64,000 nt of DNA from Piscicola geometra (taxonomy: Eukaryota > Annelida > Clitellata > Hirudinida > Piscicolidae). The notes below the pieces were generated by a model that saw only the letters and a program-made list of their open reading frames with translations, was not told the DNA's origin and did not search any database. A program made the translations under genes and the position numbers. The stretch covers positions 7,418,861-7,482,860 of the forward strand of contig OX030960.1 of the NCBI GenBank assembly GCA_943735955.1. Reading direction: 5' to 3'. Positions 13,071-27,140 of this stretch are shown here, one piece after another (position 1 is the first letter of the stretch; every line of letters starts with the position of its first letter).

Positions 13071-16000
13071 TGTATGTGCTTTGTGTGTATTGACGGGCGA
13101 CTGTATTAAAAGTCTTCGCAGTGTTTAAAGCATTTTTTTTCTCATTGATTTTTCGAAATGAGAAAACGAATCATGCAGATTTGATGACCGAACAATACGA
13201 CAGCATGCGAATTCAAGAGCAAACAAGAAAACATACAAACACAACTTTTAAATTTTTAAATTGATCGCAAGCCATCAAATTAGAAGCTTTAAAAGTCTAC
13301 AAGATTTGCAATGTAAAGGTCAAAGACTCAAAAAAGAAATATCCGAAGCGCGTATTTTGAAAAGTGAAATTTGTTACAAAAATGGTCCGTTACTGTCTGT
13401 AAAAAGAAGATTAATTGTCGTGGCGAAACTCCACGCAGAAAAGTAAAGTTCGAAGAAAGAAGTTTTAAAGAAATAGATGATAACAGGCATGGTGGGTGAT
13501 GAGAAGGGGGTAATGATGATGAGAAGGATGATGGTGATTATAAAGGTTAAATTTTGAAAAGAAAGTTATGTTTCCAAAAGGTTTTCAATGGTTGAGAAGT
13601 TACGTCGAACAAGGCTTCGTCATCGTGGCTTAAAATTGCTTGAAATTGTTTTTAAATGTCCCTTTCACACGCACCGACATAGGTAGAAAGTAATTGACGA
13701 AAATCTTGATGTTTTTTGACGCTTTTCGAGAATAATTTTAGCACTTACACTAAAGCAGAAAGAGGAAAACCTTTCACATTTTTTATTTTTGCAATTTCCT
13801 TTTTTTAATTTCAAACGCACGCACGTTTGTCATTTTTATAAAATGATATGCAAATAATATGTTTTTTTTTGTACAGAAAAAGTATCTGAAAATTCATTGT
13901 TAGGAACAATTTGTGGAACAATACACACACATTTTTAAAGCAAGTTAAAGTACAGCTAAAACTTTTTTTTCCTATTTAATTTTGATAAATTCATTTTTTG
14001 AGAAAAAACGTTTGAAAAACAAATAGTCGGTGCTAAATAATTTTTTGGTGTTTTAGAAAATTCCATTCATAAATCACAAGTTAATGGTGGCACAGTTTGA
14101 ATGGCTGTGTTGCGGATGGGGGGAAGTAGTGGAATGGTGCTGGTGGGGGTGTGATGTATATGGTTGCAGTAGGATAATGATAGTAAGGATGTGAGAAGTT
14201 TGTGCGGTTGTGTTAAGGTAGTTGTTGCAAAGTGTTATGGTAGTGTTGGTGGTAGTTAATAGAAGAGGGTGTAGTAGTATTATGAAGTTAGTTAAATTTA
14301 TGGCATAGAGGATGTGATACAAATTGAAACATTTTTATATAAAAAATTTACGTTATTGTTGGGATAATATATCTAGTTTTTCCAATACAAATATTTTTGG
14401 TACTTTTTTGAATATTTAAAAATAATTTAAAGATAAAAGCAAGTTCAAAAAAGTTGTTTCAGACTTCAAGTTCATCCCCATCACTCTATTGTGTTCTTGA
14501 AGATATAACAAAAAGTTTGTTTTTTCATAGTTTTTACCCATTTTAAAGTTTAATTTTTTTCTTTTAAACTAGTGCGTCTCAATTTTTAATAACTTTCTTT
14601 GAAAAAAGTTCTTTGGAATTGCTTCAAACTTTTCTGCCGTTCGCCTCCATTAATATTTATTCAAAAACACAAACGACTTTTGAAAGTCATCAATAATCAC
14701 AAAGCAATTTCCTTTTAAAAGTCTGAAAAATATTTCTTCAAACTTCAAAAAGGAAAAAATCACCCAAAATATAAAATATATCTAAACCACACAAGAAATT
14801 ATTTTTTTACATTTGGCAATATTATCAAAATGAACAGCAAAACAAGCATTTTGTCCAAAAAAAGATGAGCAGTGATTGATGGCACAGACAATTAGCATAA
14901 GCGATTTCTCTGATCGACAGTTATATCAATCTGTTAGCAATCTCTTGCAATTCTTCTTGGGGGTCGTTCCATTTTTCTCAACTAAAGTTTTTTCTGTTTT
15001 TTATTTTTCTTGTTTTTTAAGTTTATCTTTTTCAGAATTATTTTGAAGTTTTCTGTTTTTTTTCGTTTATACTTCAGCTTTGCACTTTGAGTACATCTTA
15101 TTTGTATTCCTTTTGTATTTCATCTTATTATTGCTTTTAATGTATTTTTATTTCAATTTTATCAATTCTTTATTTCTCAGAATTTTAATATGAATTCTCA
15201 AACCGGTCAATCTTGATGTCCATTTAACCTTTAGAACGCTTGTTCTGAAAGTAATGCTATTCTGATGTGCTTTTATCAATTTCGATTCAATAAAATGAAA
15301 TTGTATTCCATTTTAAATATTTAATCGTTTCAACTGAAAATTTAGAATAAAATTGTTTCGCTAGAAATCTTGCGCTACTAATCGATCACTTCTTACAAGC
15401 ATTCATACTCTAATTCACTTCTCTCCTTCATCCATTCATCCACCCTCCACTGCACATACTTTTTCCAATTTATTCACTTTTCACTACTCAACCAACCCTG
15501 TTTTTTTTCAATAAATTCGTTGTACCAATTTCTTTATCATGAGTCAGTTAATCATTAATTCTTTTACTTATCCATCCATTTCCACTCTCTATCTACTAAC
15601 CTATTCATGACATATTTCCTTTTTGATTTTAATAGTTGAATTTCGCCATATAAAAAATCTCTGAAATTATATTTTCATCTTATTAAATCTATATATATAT
15701 TTTTTTCAAAGAACCCTCAAAAGTCATCTTAAAAATATTTTTCACAATCTTTTATCGAACTTTTTACTTACCCGCTTTCCAACCCATCTCCTCAAGCCCA
15801 CCCTCCCCGATCCACCTTTTCAGCACACCCTCTCCAACCCACCCTCTTTAAACCACCTTCTCCCGCACACCTTCTCCAACCCACCCTTTCAACCCACTTT
15901 TTCCAGCCCTTACAACCATTTTCTCCAACCCATACAGAACCATTCTCCCCAACCCACAGAACCATCCTCCATAATTCAGAGCACTATTACTTTGTCACAT

Positions 16001-16848
16001 TCCCGCTTATCTCAACTCTCACATATTTATCGACCAGCACTCGGCGCATCTATCACTGCCACACCACGTTAGTGTTCTCATCCCATTGTTGTTGTTGTTA
16101 TTTTGTTGTTTTTGTTGTTTTTATTGTTTTTGTTTTTTTTGCTGCCGTTGTTGTTGTTGTTAAGATTTTTTATTGTGTTGTTGGACTGTTTGATAGTATG
16201 TTTTGTTGTTGGTGTATTTTATGTTGTTTGAGTGTTTTTGTTCTTGGTGTTATTCGTGGTTTTATTCGTTTTTCTTGGTGTTTTTTGTATTTTTCATGTT
16301 GGTGAGAATGTTGTTAGAGACAGTTCTTAGTGTTAGTGTCAAAAGCCAACTGAAACAAGCATGAGAGCGTCGATAAAACATAATCAAAATGAATACGAAA
16401 ATAAATCTTTCGAGCAAGACATGAGAGGCTCTACTACTGTTCACTCAACCGGAATGGAAGTTTGTATGCCTGCGTATGTATGTATGTCACGTCCTGTGTG
16501 TGTCGGTGTGTTTGTATGTCTAAATATGTTTGTATATCACTTTCTGTGTGTGTCGGTGTGTTTTGTATTTCTACATGTGTTTGTATATCACTTTCTGTTT
16601 GTGTCGGTGTGTTTTGTATTTCTACATATATTTATATGCTTATATGTATCTGATTGTGAATATTTGTGCGTGAAATAGAAATGTTATTGAATAATTCTAA
16701 CGCTTCAGCTCGTAACACGTGACGGCTTTATGGCAAGTTCTAATGCATTATGGTAATGTTGAGAAGTGCCTGTGGTGGTGTTGGCGGTGGTGATGGTAGT
16801 AGTCATTGACGTCTGGTAGCTGTAGTGGTGGCTGTCGTTTTGTGTGAA
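13071..16848. other. gene-poor AT-rich stretch with TTG and TCC-type simple sequence
   Basis: Contains pyrimidine-rich CCAACCCACCCT-type sequence at about 15770-15970, a TTG/TTTTTG run at 16087-16165 and degenerate GTGTGTCGGTGTG with TTTGTATATCAC repeats at 16490-16640. No exon with a good splice pair and protein-like content was recognised. Confidence 0.45.
16490..16640. repeat. short tandem repeat of about 60 bases, 2-3 copies
   Basis: Three successive units share TGTGTCGGTGTGTTT followed by GTAT, a TCTA(C/A)AT block and GTTTGTATATCACTTTCTG. The last two copies are nearly identical. Confidence 0.8.
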
Positions 16849-16850
16849 CG

Positions 16851-17038
16851 GGTGGCTGAGTCGGCAACGACTCTCGGCTTGACCAATAATGAAAGGTCCT
16901 AGGTTCAAGTGCAACCAATGCCCTAGTAACCCAAAGGCGCGAATGAAAATATGCAGCCTAAGTGGCCTGGAAGCCCGTTCGGGTTATACGCCACTATAAT
17001 AATGCTCGTTATTATTATATTATTATTATTATTCTTAT
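16851..17038 (+). mobile_element. tRNA-derived SINE, copy 1
   Basis: The element begins with a tRNA-like head. GGTGGCTGAGTCGG fits a Pol III A box, and about 40 bases on GGTTCAAGTGC fits a B box. A body of about 90 bases unrelated to tRNA follows and ends ACGCCACTATAATAATGCTCG, then an (ATT)n tail. A second copy, on the other strand at 23785-23966, matches along about 155 bases with only a handful of differences. Two dispersed copies with internal promoter boxes and a simple-repeat tail define a SINE; the partner LINE is not evident. Confidence 0.85.
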
Positions 17039-18780
17039 TTTGTGGCGTGTGGCTTTTGTTCTGTAACTATGGTGGTTGACTACTGCTTAGATCTTTCGAG
17101 ACAGGCCGTAATTTAGAAGTATTTGAAGTAGTAGAACTCCGTGGAAACGATCACTTTTTTGCGCTTTTGATTTTTTTATTTTTAAATATATATTTTCTAC
17201 TTTCTTAGTAACTCATTTTTTTGTCTATTTTTAGTTTTTCTTTTGTTTGATATTTGGAAAAAATATCTAAGTATTTAGTGGTATTTAAGAAGCTTTATAC
17301 TACCTTTCTGAGTACACTCGAATTTTGATATACGTCACATTCCTAATTGCAGAGTAGGTTTTATCTAGTTTTGCATTTAATCTTTATTTTTTCAAACTGC
17401 GTTATTTTTAACAACGTGCGTTTTTATTTTTGAATTTAACTTTTCCAAACCCATTTTTATCAAGCTCTTATTCTAAAGTTTTTTTATATATTTAATTTTC
17501 TATTCAAGGCTTTTAAATCTCTAAATGTCTCTGAATAAAAAAAACTTTAATATATACAAAATTGAATTTAAAGTTTAAATTAAAACTAAGAATGAAATTC
17601 AAAATGAACTTGCTGACGCAATTGACTTTGGCTCATGAAAAGGAGATGCAAAAACAATCAATTTAAACTTTGGAGGCACAAAAACCGAAATACTGACCTT
17701 TTCATGATAATTCTTAATAAAACTTCCCAAGTTTTCGTTCTTGAACAAAAACTAAATTAAAATTTGTGAGTTCTTTGTTTTATAATGTTTTTTAAGTCAC
17801 TGGCGTATTTTAGTTTTTGGAGTTTGAAAAAAAAGTTTTTTTTTAATTCGTACGTACCTATTTCTTGATGTTCTCCGTGACTTTGTCGCAATTACTGTTA
17901 CAAATAGACTTTCTTGGAAAATTCTTTTAAAAGGGAGCATAAACTTTAGTGCAATTTTCATTTTTTCAACAACAAAAAAAATTAAATAACGAAAAAAAAA
18001 AAAAGATAAAAGTTAACCATAATATTTGAGAAAATATGTATTTATTTATTCAACTGAACTAGAAAATTGAAATATAAAAAAGACATTTAAATGACGTCGA
18101 ATAATAAATAATTGAATTTATTATTACCAATAAGTATTAAATTATGCAACTTTTGAACCTTTTCGGCTCAGTACAAGAACGAAGATGCTTAAGAGTGCAT
18201 TGATATCAGAGACGTTAATCTCATTTTTAATTCTCTCTTGGATATTGAACACATAATGCTTGGGATGATGCAATCACTTTAAACCAGTCTCAACCCGCTT
18301 TTACATCATCATATTACTTGCCGTATCATTTTTGCTCTTCCCATTTCTTTTTAACTTGTTCTTCCGTCAGGGAAAAATGTATTCTTGAAAAACACAAGTT
18401 TTGCACTACTCACCTCTTGATCAAATTCTCTATATTCACAAAATTATAAGCTCGATTTTTTTTTTCCAATTTTCTTTTTTCTCTCTTCCTCTCTATCTAT
18501 TTCTATCATTCTCCCTCTTCTCCCTCATAACTTATTCTTATCTTTTCTTCACACTCAATTTTTTTCCATTCCATTCCCGTCCTATATCTCCTCCTTCACC
18601 ATCCAACCCTTTCATCCTCACCACTCACCACCATCTTGTCCTTCCACGACAGCAGAAACAAACAGCCACAGCAGCAACAGAATATGTGTGTGCTTAGTCG
18701 CTCTGAAGTCCATTCCTTGTTTTTTGAACTGTTTGGAAAAGTACATATTAATGATTATGTTTATTTTTTTATTTTTTTAA
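17039..18780. other. AT-rich non-coding stretch
   Basis: Homopolymeric A/T runs and pyrimidine-rich DNA (18440-18640). No gene or repeat family was recognised. Confidence 0.45.
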
Positions 18781-18804
18781 TTTTATTTTTCTTAGTCTAT
18801 ATCG

Positions 18805-19032
18805 TTCACAGCTTGACAGACGCAGGCCATGTTACAATGGTTCTAGGAACCATGGTCCTTATGCGCCGAGACGCCACTCCACACGACGTACACATCTTTC
18901 AATGCATACGTCGCAAACACCGCATCATATACACTAGGTAAATGATAGTTCACGGTTGCCTATCAGGGATTCGAACAGGCAACCTTTGAGTTGCAAGTCC
19001 GACGTCTACCATCTAAGCCATCCCCGGATATG
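18805..19032 (-). mobile_element. second SINE-like unit with tRNA-like head
   Basis: Read on the minus strand from about 19032: GGGGATGGCTTAGATGG resembles a tRNA 5' end and A box, and GTTCGAATCCC is a very good B box about 35 bases later. The B box sits in the loop of an inverted repeat, GGTTGCCT/AGGCAACC. The middle does not fold into a proper anticodon stem, so this is not a working tRNA gene. About 170 bases of GC-richer DNA follow, including the palindrome GGTTCTAGGAACC. Only one copy is in the window, so the SINE call rests on the head alone. Confidence 0.55.
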
Positions 19033-19364
19033 TGTATGTATGTACGAGTGGTTTCAGTCATTTGTAGTGGATGTGATTTTAGTAGCAGTGTTAGTAGTGG
19101 CAATGTAAGTTGTCGGAGCAGTATCGACTTAATGAAAATGTCAGTCATGGCGTAGTAGCGAAGACAATAGAGCGATTATGTGGTGATTGTGGTGCGATGA
19201 TTGAGTGGGGAGCGGAATGGTGATCTGGCGTGCGGTGCGATCAATGACTCAAGTGCGAGGACTCGATTTCGCCTGCAGCAGTCACAACGCTTGCTTCTTG
19301 AAAGCCTCCGCATACGACCATGTATAGTTGATTAACCACTATATTTGTTTTTTTGGTATATCAT

Positions 19365-19522
19365 CGTCATTTTCATCATCGTCATCATCAGCCTCATCAT
19401 CATCAGCCTCATCATCATCAGCCTCATCATCATCATTAATATTATTATTACAATTGTTATTATCATCATCATCTACTTTATTATTATTATTTAATATTTA
19501 TTATTATTATCACTACCACCCC

Positions 19523-19556
<34 letters not shown>

Positions 19557-19600
19557 GTTATCATCGTCATCATCATCATCATCACAAAAACAATCTTCTT
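19365..19600. repeat. (ATC)n / (CATCAT) imperfect microsatellite
   Basis: TCATCATCAGCC units, then ATT-rich triplets, then about 40 bases of perfect ATC repeat at about 19520-19560. The frame over it reads Ser- or His-rich and is not a gene. Confidence 0.9.
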
Positions 19601-22600
19601 CACATCTTTACGAGCAGCATCAGTGACAATAGTATCAGCATCACAATCGACATCATCATCAATACCGCCTCAATGATTTATGATCTTTTTAATGCTTCCG
19701 TTCTTGTTGTATCTGCAAACATTTTCGCGGTATTTTTGTGTATTTTAGCGCAATTTTTGCGAATTATTAAGTGTGGGTTTTAGGCTTTTAAAGCGTTTTT
19801 TTATACACAGTTTATAAATACATGGTTCAAAATGTATTTTTCTGAGTTAGCGACACTTTACGAGTATTGATTTATTTATTTATGGTGTGATGTGGTTTAC
19901 TGTGGTGCGCTGTGGTGTGATGTGGTGTACTTTGGTTTTTTTTTTTCGATATGTTGTCCTGTGTATTGTTGTAGTGTGGCGTTGTAGTGATGCGGTGCCT
20001 GGATGATGAATCTGTAATGGCGGCCATTCATTTGGCCAGAGATATGGCACGAACGAGAAGACAAGATGGATGAAGCGAATTTTGAAAAATAATGGCAAAA
20101 TTTCTTTGTTATAAATTGAACTTCAAAAAATATTAGTTTCCTTTTGCAAAAAAAGAAATAGCAAGAAAATTAATGTGGGAGAGATAACATCATTAAATTA
20201 AAATAAAAGGTAAACGAAAATTGATTGGAAGATGATAAATGCAGTTGTATTTCATTGTCTTATGGCTTTCTTGCAATTCAAAATTGAATATGCTTGCCTG
20301 AAACTGCTTGTGGGTGGGTGGAAAAAGATGGAAAAGTGGAGAAGAGAAAACTGAAGTTAAGATAAAAAGTGAAAGACAGTTTGTGGATTTTTTGCTGTCA
20401 AATGGTTTTTTTAAAAAGATCTAATGTGAAAGTTGTCGATAGGTAAATCGGTGAAATTGTGTGTGGGTAAACTAGTGGAGAGGCTGTGGGTGAAATAGTT
20501 GGATGGGCAGAGTGCTTGCCTAATGGAAAAACGAAAGGTGAGTTAATGTCGAGCATGATTTCCATTTGGAAAGTCCGAAAGCTCATGAAAAAAAAGTTTT
20601 TTTTATATTTTAAATATTCTAATTTTGAATTTCTACATCAAACTTTATTTTTGACCTTGTTTTTTTCATTTTAATGAAACAAAATTATAGTAAATGTGTG
20701 TGTCATTAATAGGCAAAAAAATCATTATTTCCAACTTTTTCATGAAAGCCTCTTATTGTGTTTTTAAAACTAAGTACGTTGTAATGAGATAACGTGACTG
20801 GATGGAGAAAAGAACACACTAAATACCTAAAAAAAGAATTTTATAAACTTTTTCGATACAAATTTTGAACATAAATATTTTTTCTCCATAAATAATATTT
20901 TAAATAGGTTAATGCTTTTAAGTAATTACGTTTCAATGGATTAAAAAGTTCATTAAAAGTCAAATTATATTAGTTGAAAAATAGGCTTGGAAATTTAGAT
21001 ACAGATCAGCTCTAACTAAATATAAAAAGAATACATATATTTTTCCAATATATTTTTTTTATTTAATGTAATTAAAACCTAAAAAATTAAAAGTTAAAAG
21101 ACCATGGAGAAATAGAAAATTGAAGATTAAAAAAATGAAAAAAGTTTGAGAACATTATTGATTTGCATGGATATGAATGTTGTTTCTTGTACAATCATAT
21201 GATTCATAACATTCTTGTTGGAGTTTGTTTTGTGTGTGTGTGTGTGTATTTTTTTTGTGTATGTATGTGTGTATTCATGTGTGTCTGTGTTTTTATGTGT
21301 TTTTGTGCATGTGTGTCTTATTTGTATGATTTTCTTTTCTTTTGTTTTTATGAGTACCCGAATATTTTTATTAATGAACAGTTGGAGCAGAATTTGCTTG
21401 AAGAATTAAATGTGAAAAGATATAAAAGTCAATTCATAAAATCTATACTTTTTACAATTAATGTAAGATAGATTAACGAATAATTGTTAGAAAAATAAAT
21501 AAAATGATCTACAAATGCTGGAAAAAATAAATAACAAAATTATCGAATCAAAATCGATTTATAAATGTATAAAAAAATAATATTTGAACTACATTTTTGA
21601 GAGGCGGAGAAAATAGCGCTTAATTAAAGCGTGTATTGGCCGTTAGATCATTTATGTAGAAAGAGGCACGCTTGAGCGGCTCTAGCTTACAGGCAGCAGG
21701 ATGAATAGTGCAATGCATGGCGAAACAACGAGGGGAATTAATAAATAAATAAATAAATAGATGAGAAACAGGTAATTTAAGAATTTAGCAAAGGTGTTTT
21801 AAATTTTCAAAATGACTGAGAAATAACAATTCTACTTTTAATTATATTCAGTTTTGGCATATTGTAAAAGTAAAGCATGTCTGAGGTCTCTTTTTATTAT
21901 TTCTATCTTCAACCCATTTCACTTCATTTCACTTTTTCCAGCCTCCTCATCTCCTTCTCAATAACGCTTTTCCCAACTTATCTTCGCCAAGTCATTTGAA
22001 TTCCCTTTTTTAACTAGTTTTTATCTTTTTTGAAAGTGGAGTACTTTTTTTATAAACTATATTTCAATCATCTTCCAATTTATGTTTTTAAATGAAGTTT
22101 AAAGCTCATTTATTTTGTTTTTTAAATTATTTTAAACTTTATAACTCATGCACTAATTCTCCACGTTCTCTGCTTTGAATTCAAACGTTAAACAAAATTT
22201 CATGAAAGTTGGTTAGATCGTTTATCGATTCAAATTCTTTTATTCATAAAACCTGTTCACACTTCCTGTTTCTATTTTGCTTTTTGGCAAGTGTTTCAAT
22301 TTTTCAAGGTAACGTGCCAGTAATGGTCACTCAGTTTTTTGTTCTACAAAAAAGTTCGATACAAAACTTACAGTTTGTCTGGCTTGTAATTCCAAAAAAA
22401 AGTATGTATATTTTCAAGTAGAAACTCCATAAAAATCATTTTTCAAAATTAAAATTAGTTTAAAACGCCAAGAATATTAGTGAAAAGAAAGCATCAAGGC
22501 TTTCAATATAATTAAAAGAGATTTTGGAAACAGAAGTTTCCCTGATAAAGACAAATTGGTGCGGGGGGTATGATTAAGTTAGTCTTTTGTTTCTTACTAT

Positions 22601-23784
22601 GTTATTCTTTGTTATCTTTCTGTGTCTGATCTATTTCTTTCTTCCTTTGTCTAATCTATTTCTTTCATTGTTTCAACTAAATCTGTTTTCATCTATGTAT
22701 TTATTTATTTTCCTTTCAATTTAGACGTTATTTTGCATTAATAATTTGAAAAGGAGAAAGAAAAAAATTATTAAAAAAAGATGATGCTGATTTGAAATTA
22801 ATCCATAATAGAAAGCATAATTAATAATAAAAATATTTTTATTTTTTTTCAAACTATATTATATAAATTAAATCGACATTTACTTTCTTTTATTGTCAAA
22901 TGGATAGAAACAAGTTGGTGCTCATTGAGATCAGCTGAGTTTATGCAGGAGGCTCAGAGAACGCGAAAACTACATTATTCTTATTTATGTTATTGATTAA
23001 TTTTCTGATATTGCATTTTGTTTTTTTTTTGTTTTTTATTCTCATTTTTCCATTTTTTTCAGCTTTTGGTTAACTTTTTTATCAAGTCTATTTTGGTTAT
23101 TTTATTTCATTAGCAGCAGTGTTACTTCTTTATTTATTTGCCTTCATTTTTCGTTTGATTATGTAACATTGATTTTCTTTTTCTTTTTTTATCAATGATT
23201 TTTTGAAGACATAAACTACCCTTGAAAGATAACTTCATTTAGGCTTTTGTCCGCCAATAAAATAGCTTTTATTCAACTGCATTAACATTTTTTTATGACT
23301 TAAAAATGCAAAGTAATTTTAGGTTTATTTTTGCAATTTTTTTTTCTTTAAAAAACAATAACAAATATTTGTTAGGAAAAAACATTGAAATCTTATATAA
23401 TCTAAGCAAACTACAGAATCTTATTTTTTAATTAAAATATCAAAACTGTTTTTATATTTCAAAGTAAAAATTTTTCTTTGTAATAAGTCGTTTTTGAATA
23501 GAAAGGCATAGTGTAGTTTCATGAAATGGCGAAAAAGTTGACATGCTTGCTATCCAAAAGACTAGTATTTGAAGAAATGTCAAGAGTTTTCATAACTTTT
23601 TGTTCAAAATTTTAAAATTTTGGCATAGTTTAAGATGTTTTTGATCCTTTTTTCATAACAAAAACACATGTTTCTGTCATCATCTTCAACACCGTCATCA
23701 CCACTACCTTCAAACTCTCCATCACCATGACAACTGAATAGCAAACACGTCGAAACCTCCATCACAATCACCATCACAATAATA
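19601..23784. other. gene-poor AT-rich stretch
   Basis: Contains TGTGGTG-rich sequence at 19880-19990, a short GTGT run near 21234-21310 and a moderately GC-richer patch at 21600-21740. That patch has GCGCTTAATTAAAGCG and an (AATA)n end, and may be an old retroelement tail. No exon is supported. Confidence 0.4.
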
Positions 23785-23966
23785 ACAATAATAATAATAA
23801 TAATGGCGAGCATTATTATAGTGGCGTATAATCCGAACGGGCTTCAAGGCCACTTAGGCTGCATATTTTCATTTGCGCCTTTGGGTTACTAGGGCATTGG
23901 TTGCACTTGAACCTAGGACCTTTCATTATTGGTCAAGCCGAAAGTCGTTGCCGACTCAGCTAACCA
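23785..23966 (-). mobile_element. tRNA-derived SINE, copy 2
   Basis: Same element as at 16851-17038, in the opposite orientation. Read on the minus strand it starts GGTTAGCTGAGTCGGC, has the same B box GGTTCAAGTGC and the same body, and ends ATAATAATGCTCG. Its (ATT)n tail appears on the plus strand as AATAATAATAAT at about 23785-23812. Near-identity to copy 1 suggests fairly recent activity of the family. Confidence 0.85.
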
Positions 23967-23984
23967 TTTGACCACCATTAAAAA

Positions 23985-24362
23985 AAGCACCATTAACACC
24001 ATCATCATCACTCTCACTACCATCACATTCACCTTCATAACCACCACCACCATCATCAACCTCATCAACACCCTCACTACCATCATCACGTCACAATTAC
24101 CCTCCACATCACCCCTCATTTCCACCATCATGACCATCATCATCACCCCCACTACCAACAACATCATCCCCACCACCTTCATCCACACCATCACTACCAC
24201 CATCATCATCATCACCCCCACTACCAACAACATCATCACCACCACCTTCATCCACACCATCACCACTCCCATCATCATCATCACCCTCATCCACACCATC
24301 ACCACCCCCATCATCATCATCACCCTCATCCATACCATCACTATCATCACTACCATCCACAT
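23985..24362. repeat. ATC/ACC-rich compound tandem repeat
   Basis: Imperfect triplet DNA with higher-order repeats: a block CCCCCACTACCAACAACATCATC recurs, and CACCCTCATCCACACCATCACC is repeated at about 24240-24340. Long frames over it (Thr/Ile- or Met/Val-rich) are artefacts. Confidence 0.9.
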
Positions 24363-26976
24363 GTCATCGCGTTACAATTTACGTCGTCGCATACTCATCA
24401 TTATCACGTCAGTCGTCAAACGCCTGCTAAGTAAACATCATTACTTCGTCTTAGACTGCTGCCAGCGAGGCTGTTCCCTGAGTCAACACTCGCCTGTAAA
24501 CACGGCACAAACTCTGTGTGCTCACTCCTGGAACTCTTTTGTATCTATAGACTACAGTCTGAATGAAGGCTCGAATGAAATATACAAGTTTTCAATGGGT
24601 TTTAATCATTTTTTAGAATAATTTTTCATGTATTTGGTTTTTTTTTACTTTAGTGATCTTTAGTTTTTAATGTTTTGATTTGTTCAAGTTTCTCGACTTT
24701 CAGCTAAGAGTGTAATTTCAAAGACTGGAAAAATATTTTTTGAGTTGAAATGATGAATTTAAATTGCTAATTCAAAATTTTTGAAGGGAATTAAATACCA
24801 AGGTTTTAGCCACACAACAAATTATTTTTTCCATAATTTTTTTTTTAAAGTTTATTAAATTTCAGACATACATGTGTTTTTATGATATTTGAAAAAAGAA
24901 TGTTTCTTTGAAAATGTGCATGTGGTTGTCGGTCTAGAATAGTAATTAGGTGGGTTTCGTTCTGGTGATGTGAGCGATCTTGATAGAGTGGAGATAAGGT
25001 GGTAGCAATCAAATGTACTTGTAATTGCTTGCACTCTTTTGAGTAACTATGATCACAACTATCATTTTCTACCATCATTTATACCACCACTTCAAGCACT
25101 ACAAATACAGTCACTAATAACAGCACAACTACTACTACTACCGCTACTACCAACTACTTACAAGCCAATTCACATTTCCGGCGACGACTCAATGTCATTT
25201 TTTAGCATTATACACACACACAAAAACAAACGCTTCCAGTATTGCCACAAGCGTCGAAGAAAAAAAGCGTAGCAACTAACTCATTAACAATCAGACTGCA
25301 CGAATGGCTTAACATCGCAATGACACCCTCATAAATCAAGCACAGATCGTGTAGTTACCCTGGCGTGAGTTTTCATTCTTCTTTTCTTTTCGCTCTCCCT
25401 ACAGACAAACAAACAAGAATCTCTTGATAAACTAGAGAGTTTATTTGAACTTTAAAGAGTCTTTTAAAAATACTTTTTGAAATTAAAGTTTAAATGTGCA
25501 TTAGTTTGCTGGAAGATCAATGAAAACAATGGGGTATTTAACAGTGATCTAATGAGATAATCTCCCTTAAACAGGCAACTTTCAAGGAATCTTTTAAACA
25601 ACGCTTTAGTTTTCTTTTCAAATCGTTATTTTAGGATTATTTGCCTTTGGATATTGTTTTTATGGCTGAATAACGCATCTTTATCGCAGACAGATTTATG
25701 TTTATGAAGCATGGTCCGGCAACAAATAACATTTCTAGCTTTTTCCCTCCTTTTTATCTTTCTGCTTGACTCTTTACTACCTTTTTAAATTGTTTGGAAA
25801 TTTCTTTAGAAAACTAAGTAAGTGAAAAGACTGTTTTATTTTATAAATTCACAGGTTTATCTCTGTAATTACATTGCACTGAGTTCCTCGCTGCCATTAC
25901 AATCTACAAGACATTTCTAGATTTTTATGGGTTTAAACTTATATTAAATAAAACATGCACATATATAATTCCAACTATTCAACTTTTAAAACACAGTTCG
26001 GTTCGCAAGACAGCTTCCCTGAAGGATCACTCGATGTGAGAACACAACAGCATCGAGGAGGACAAGATGCAAGAACACTCTTAAGGCAACTCTCTCAGTG
26101 TGACGTCGTATTTATACGTATATGTACGTGAATACACCCATCTATACAACAGTTATTTAAAATATTTATACAGGCATTCATGCAACCATCCATACACACT
26201 TTCAAACTTCCATTCATTCATACAATCATGCACTCAGCCAGTACAAACAGATACTTTTTTTTGTATTTTTACATGAGTACACTTCGTTTTTGTGCAGTAG
26301 ACAAGTTAACATACAACGAGGACAAAAGAAGAAGGAGGCTGAAAAAAGAAAAAAATAAAAAGAGCGCCACTCTTTTGCATAAAGGATGATTCTATCGTGA
26401 GAAAAACATGCGCACAGACACGCACAGATACGCGCAGAAAGATGCAAGCCTACATACACTAATCCACACATACATTCAAACGCGTGTATACATTATTGAC
26501 AAATTTGGATAAAGCGTTTTATATATATAAGTAAAAGTCAAAATAATTAAAGGTTTTAATATTAAGAAGTATATTAATAAGTACTTTAAAATTTTACCTA
26601 TATTCAAAAGCAATTGGTGCGACAGTTTGGCTGGAGTAGAGAGGTCTTGTGTATATAGCATGGGTATAATGGCGAAGCATGATAAATCAATAGTCGTTAG
26701 CGGATCCAATATTATTCCAAAGAAGCACGCAAATGCCTAATGAATGGTAGTAAGTCGTTGCAGAGGTGGTGGCAACATAGCGGCGGTTTTAGTGGCAGTG
26801 TTGGCGTGGTGCTGGTGTGCTTTATTAGAAGAGGGTAGTGGCTCTGGCATGGTCGTGGTGTTGAAATGATGCGGTAGTGTGGATATGTTTTTATTGATAT
26901 TTTAATGACCGTTTTCATTTATTTCAATTTTAGTAAAAGTAGCCACGCTCTAACCAGCAATCGCATCAATAGCTGT
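24363..26976. other. non-coding stretch with a GC-richer patch
   Basis: 24363-24600 is less AT-rich than its surroundings and open in one plus frame, but has no recognisable motif or good splice pair. The rest is AT-rich with ACACAC/CATAC-type simple sequence near 26120-26470. No gene is called. Confidence 0.4.

Positions 26977-27140
<164 letters not shown>

Noticed and set aside
18958..19032. A genuine tRNA gene on the minus strand
   Set aside because: Good A and B boxes, but the anticodon arm and acceptor stem do not pair; treated as a SINE head.
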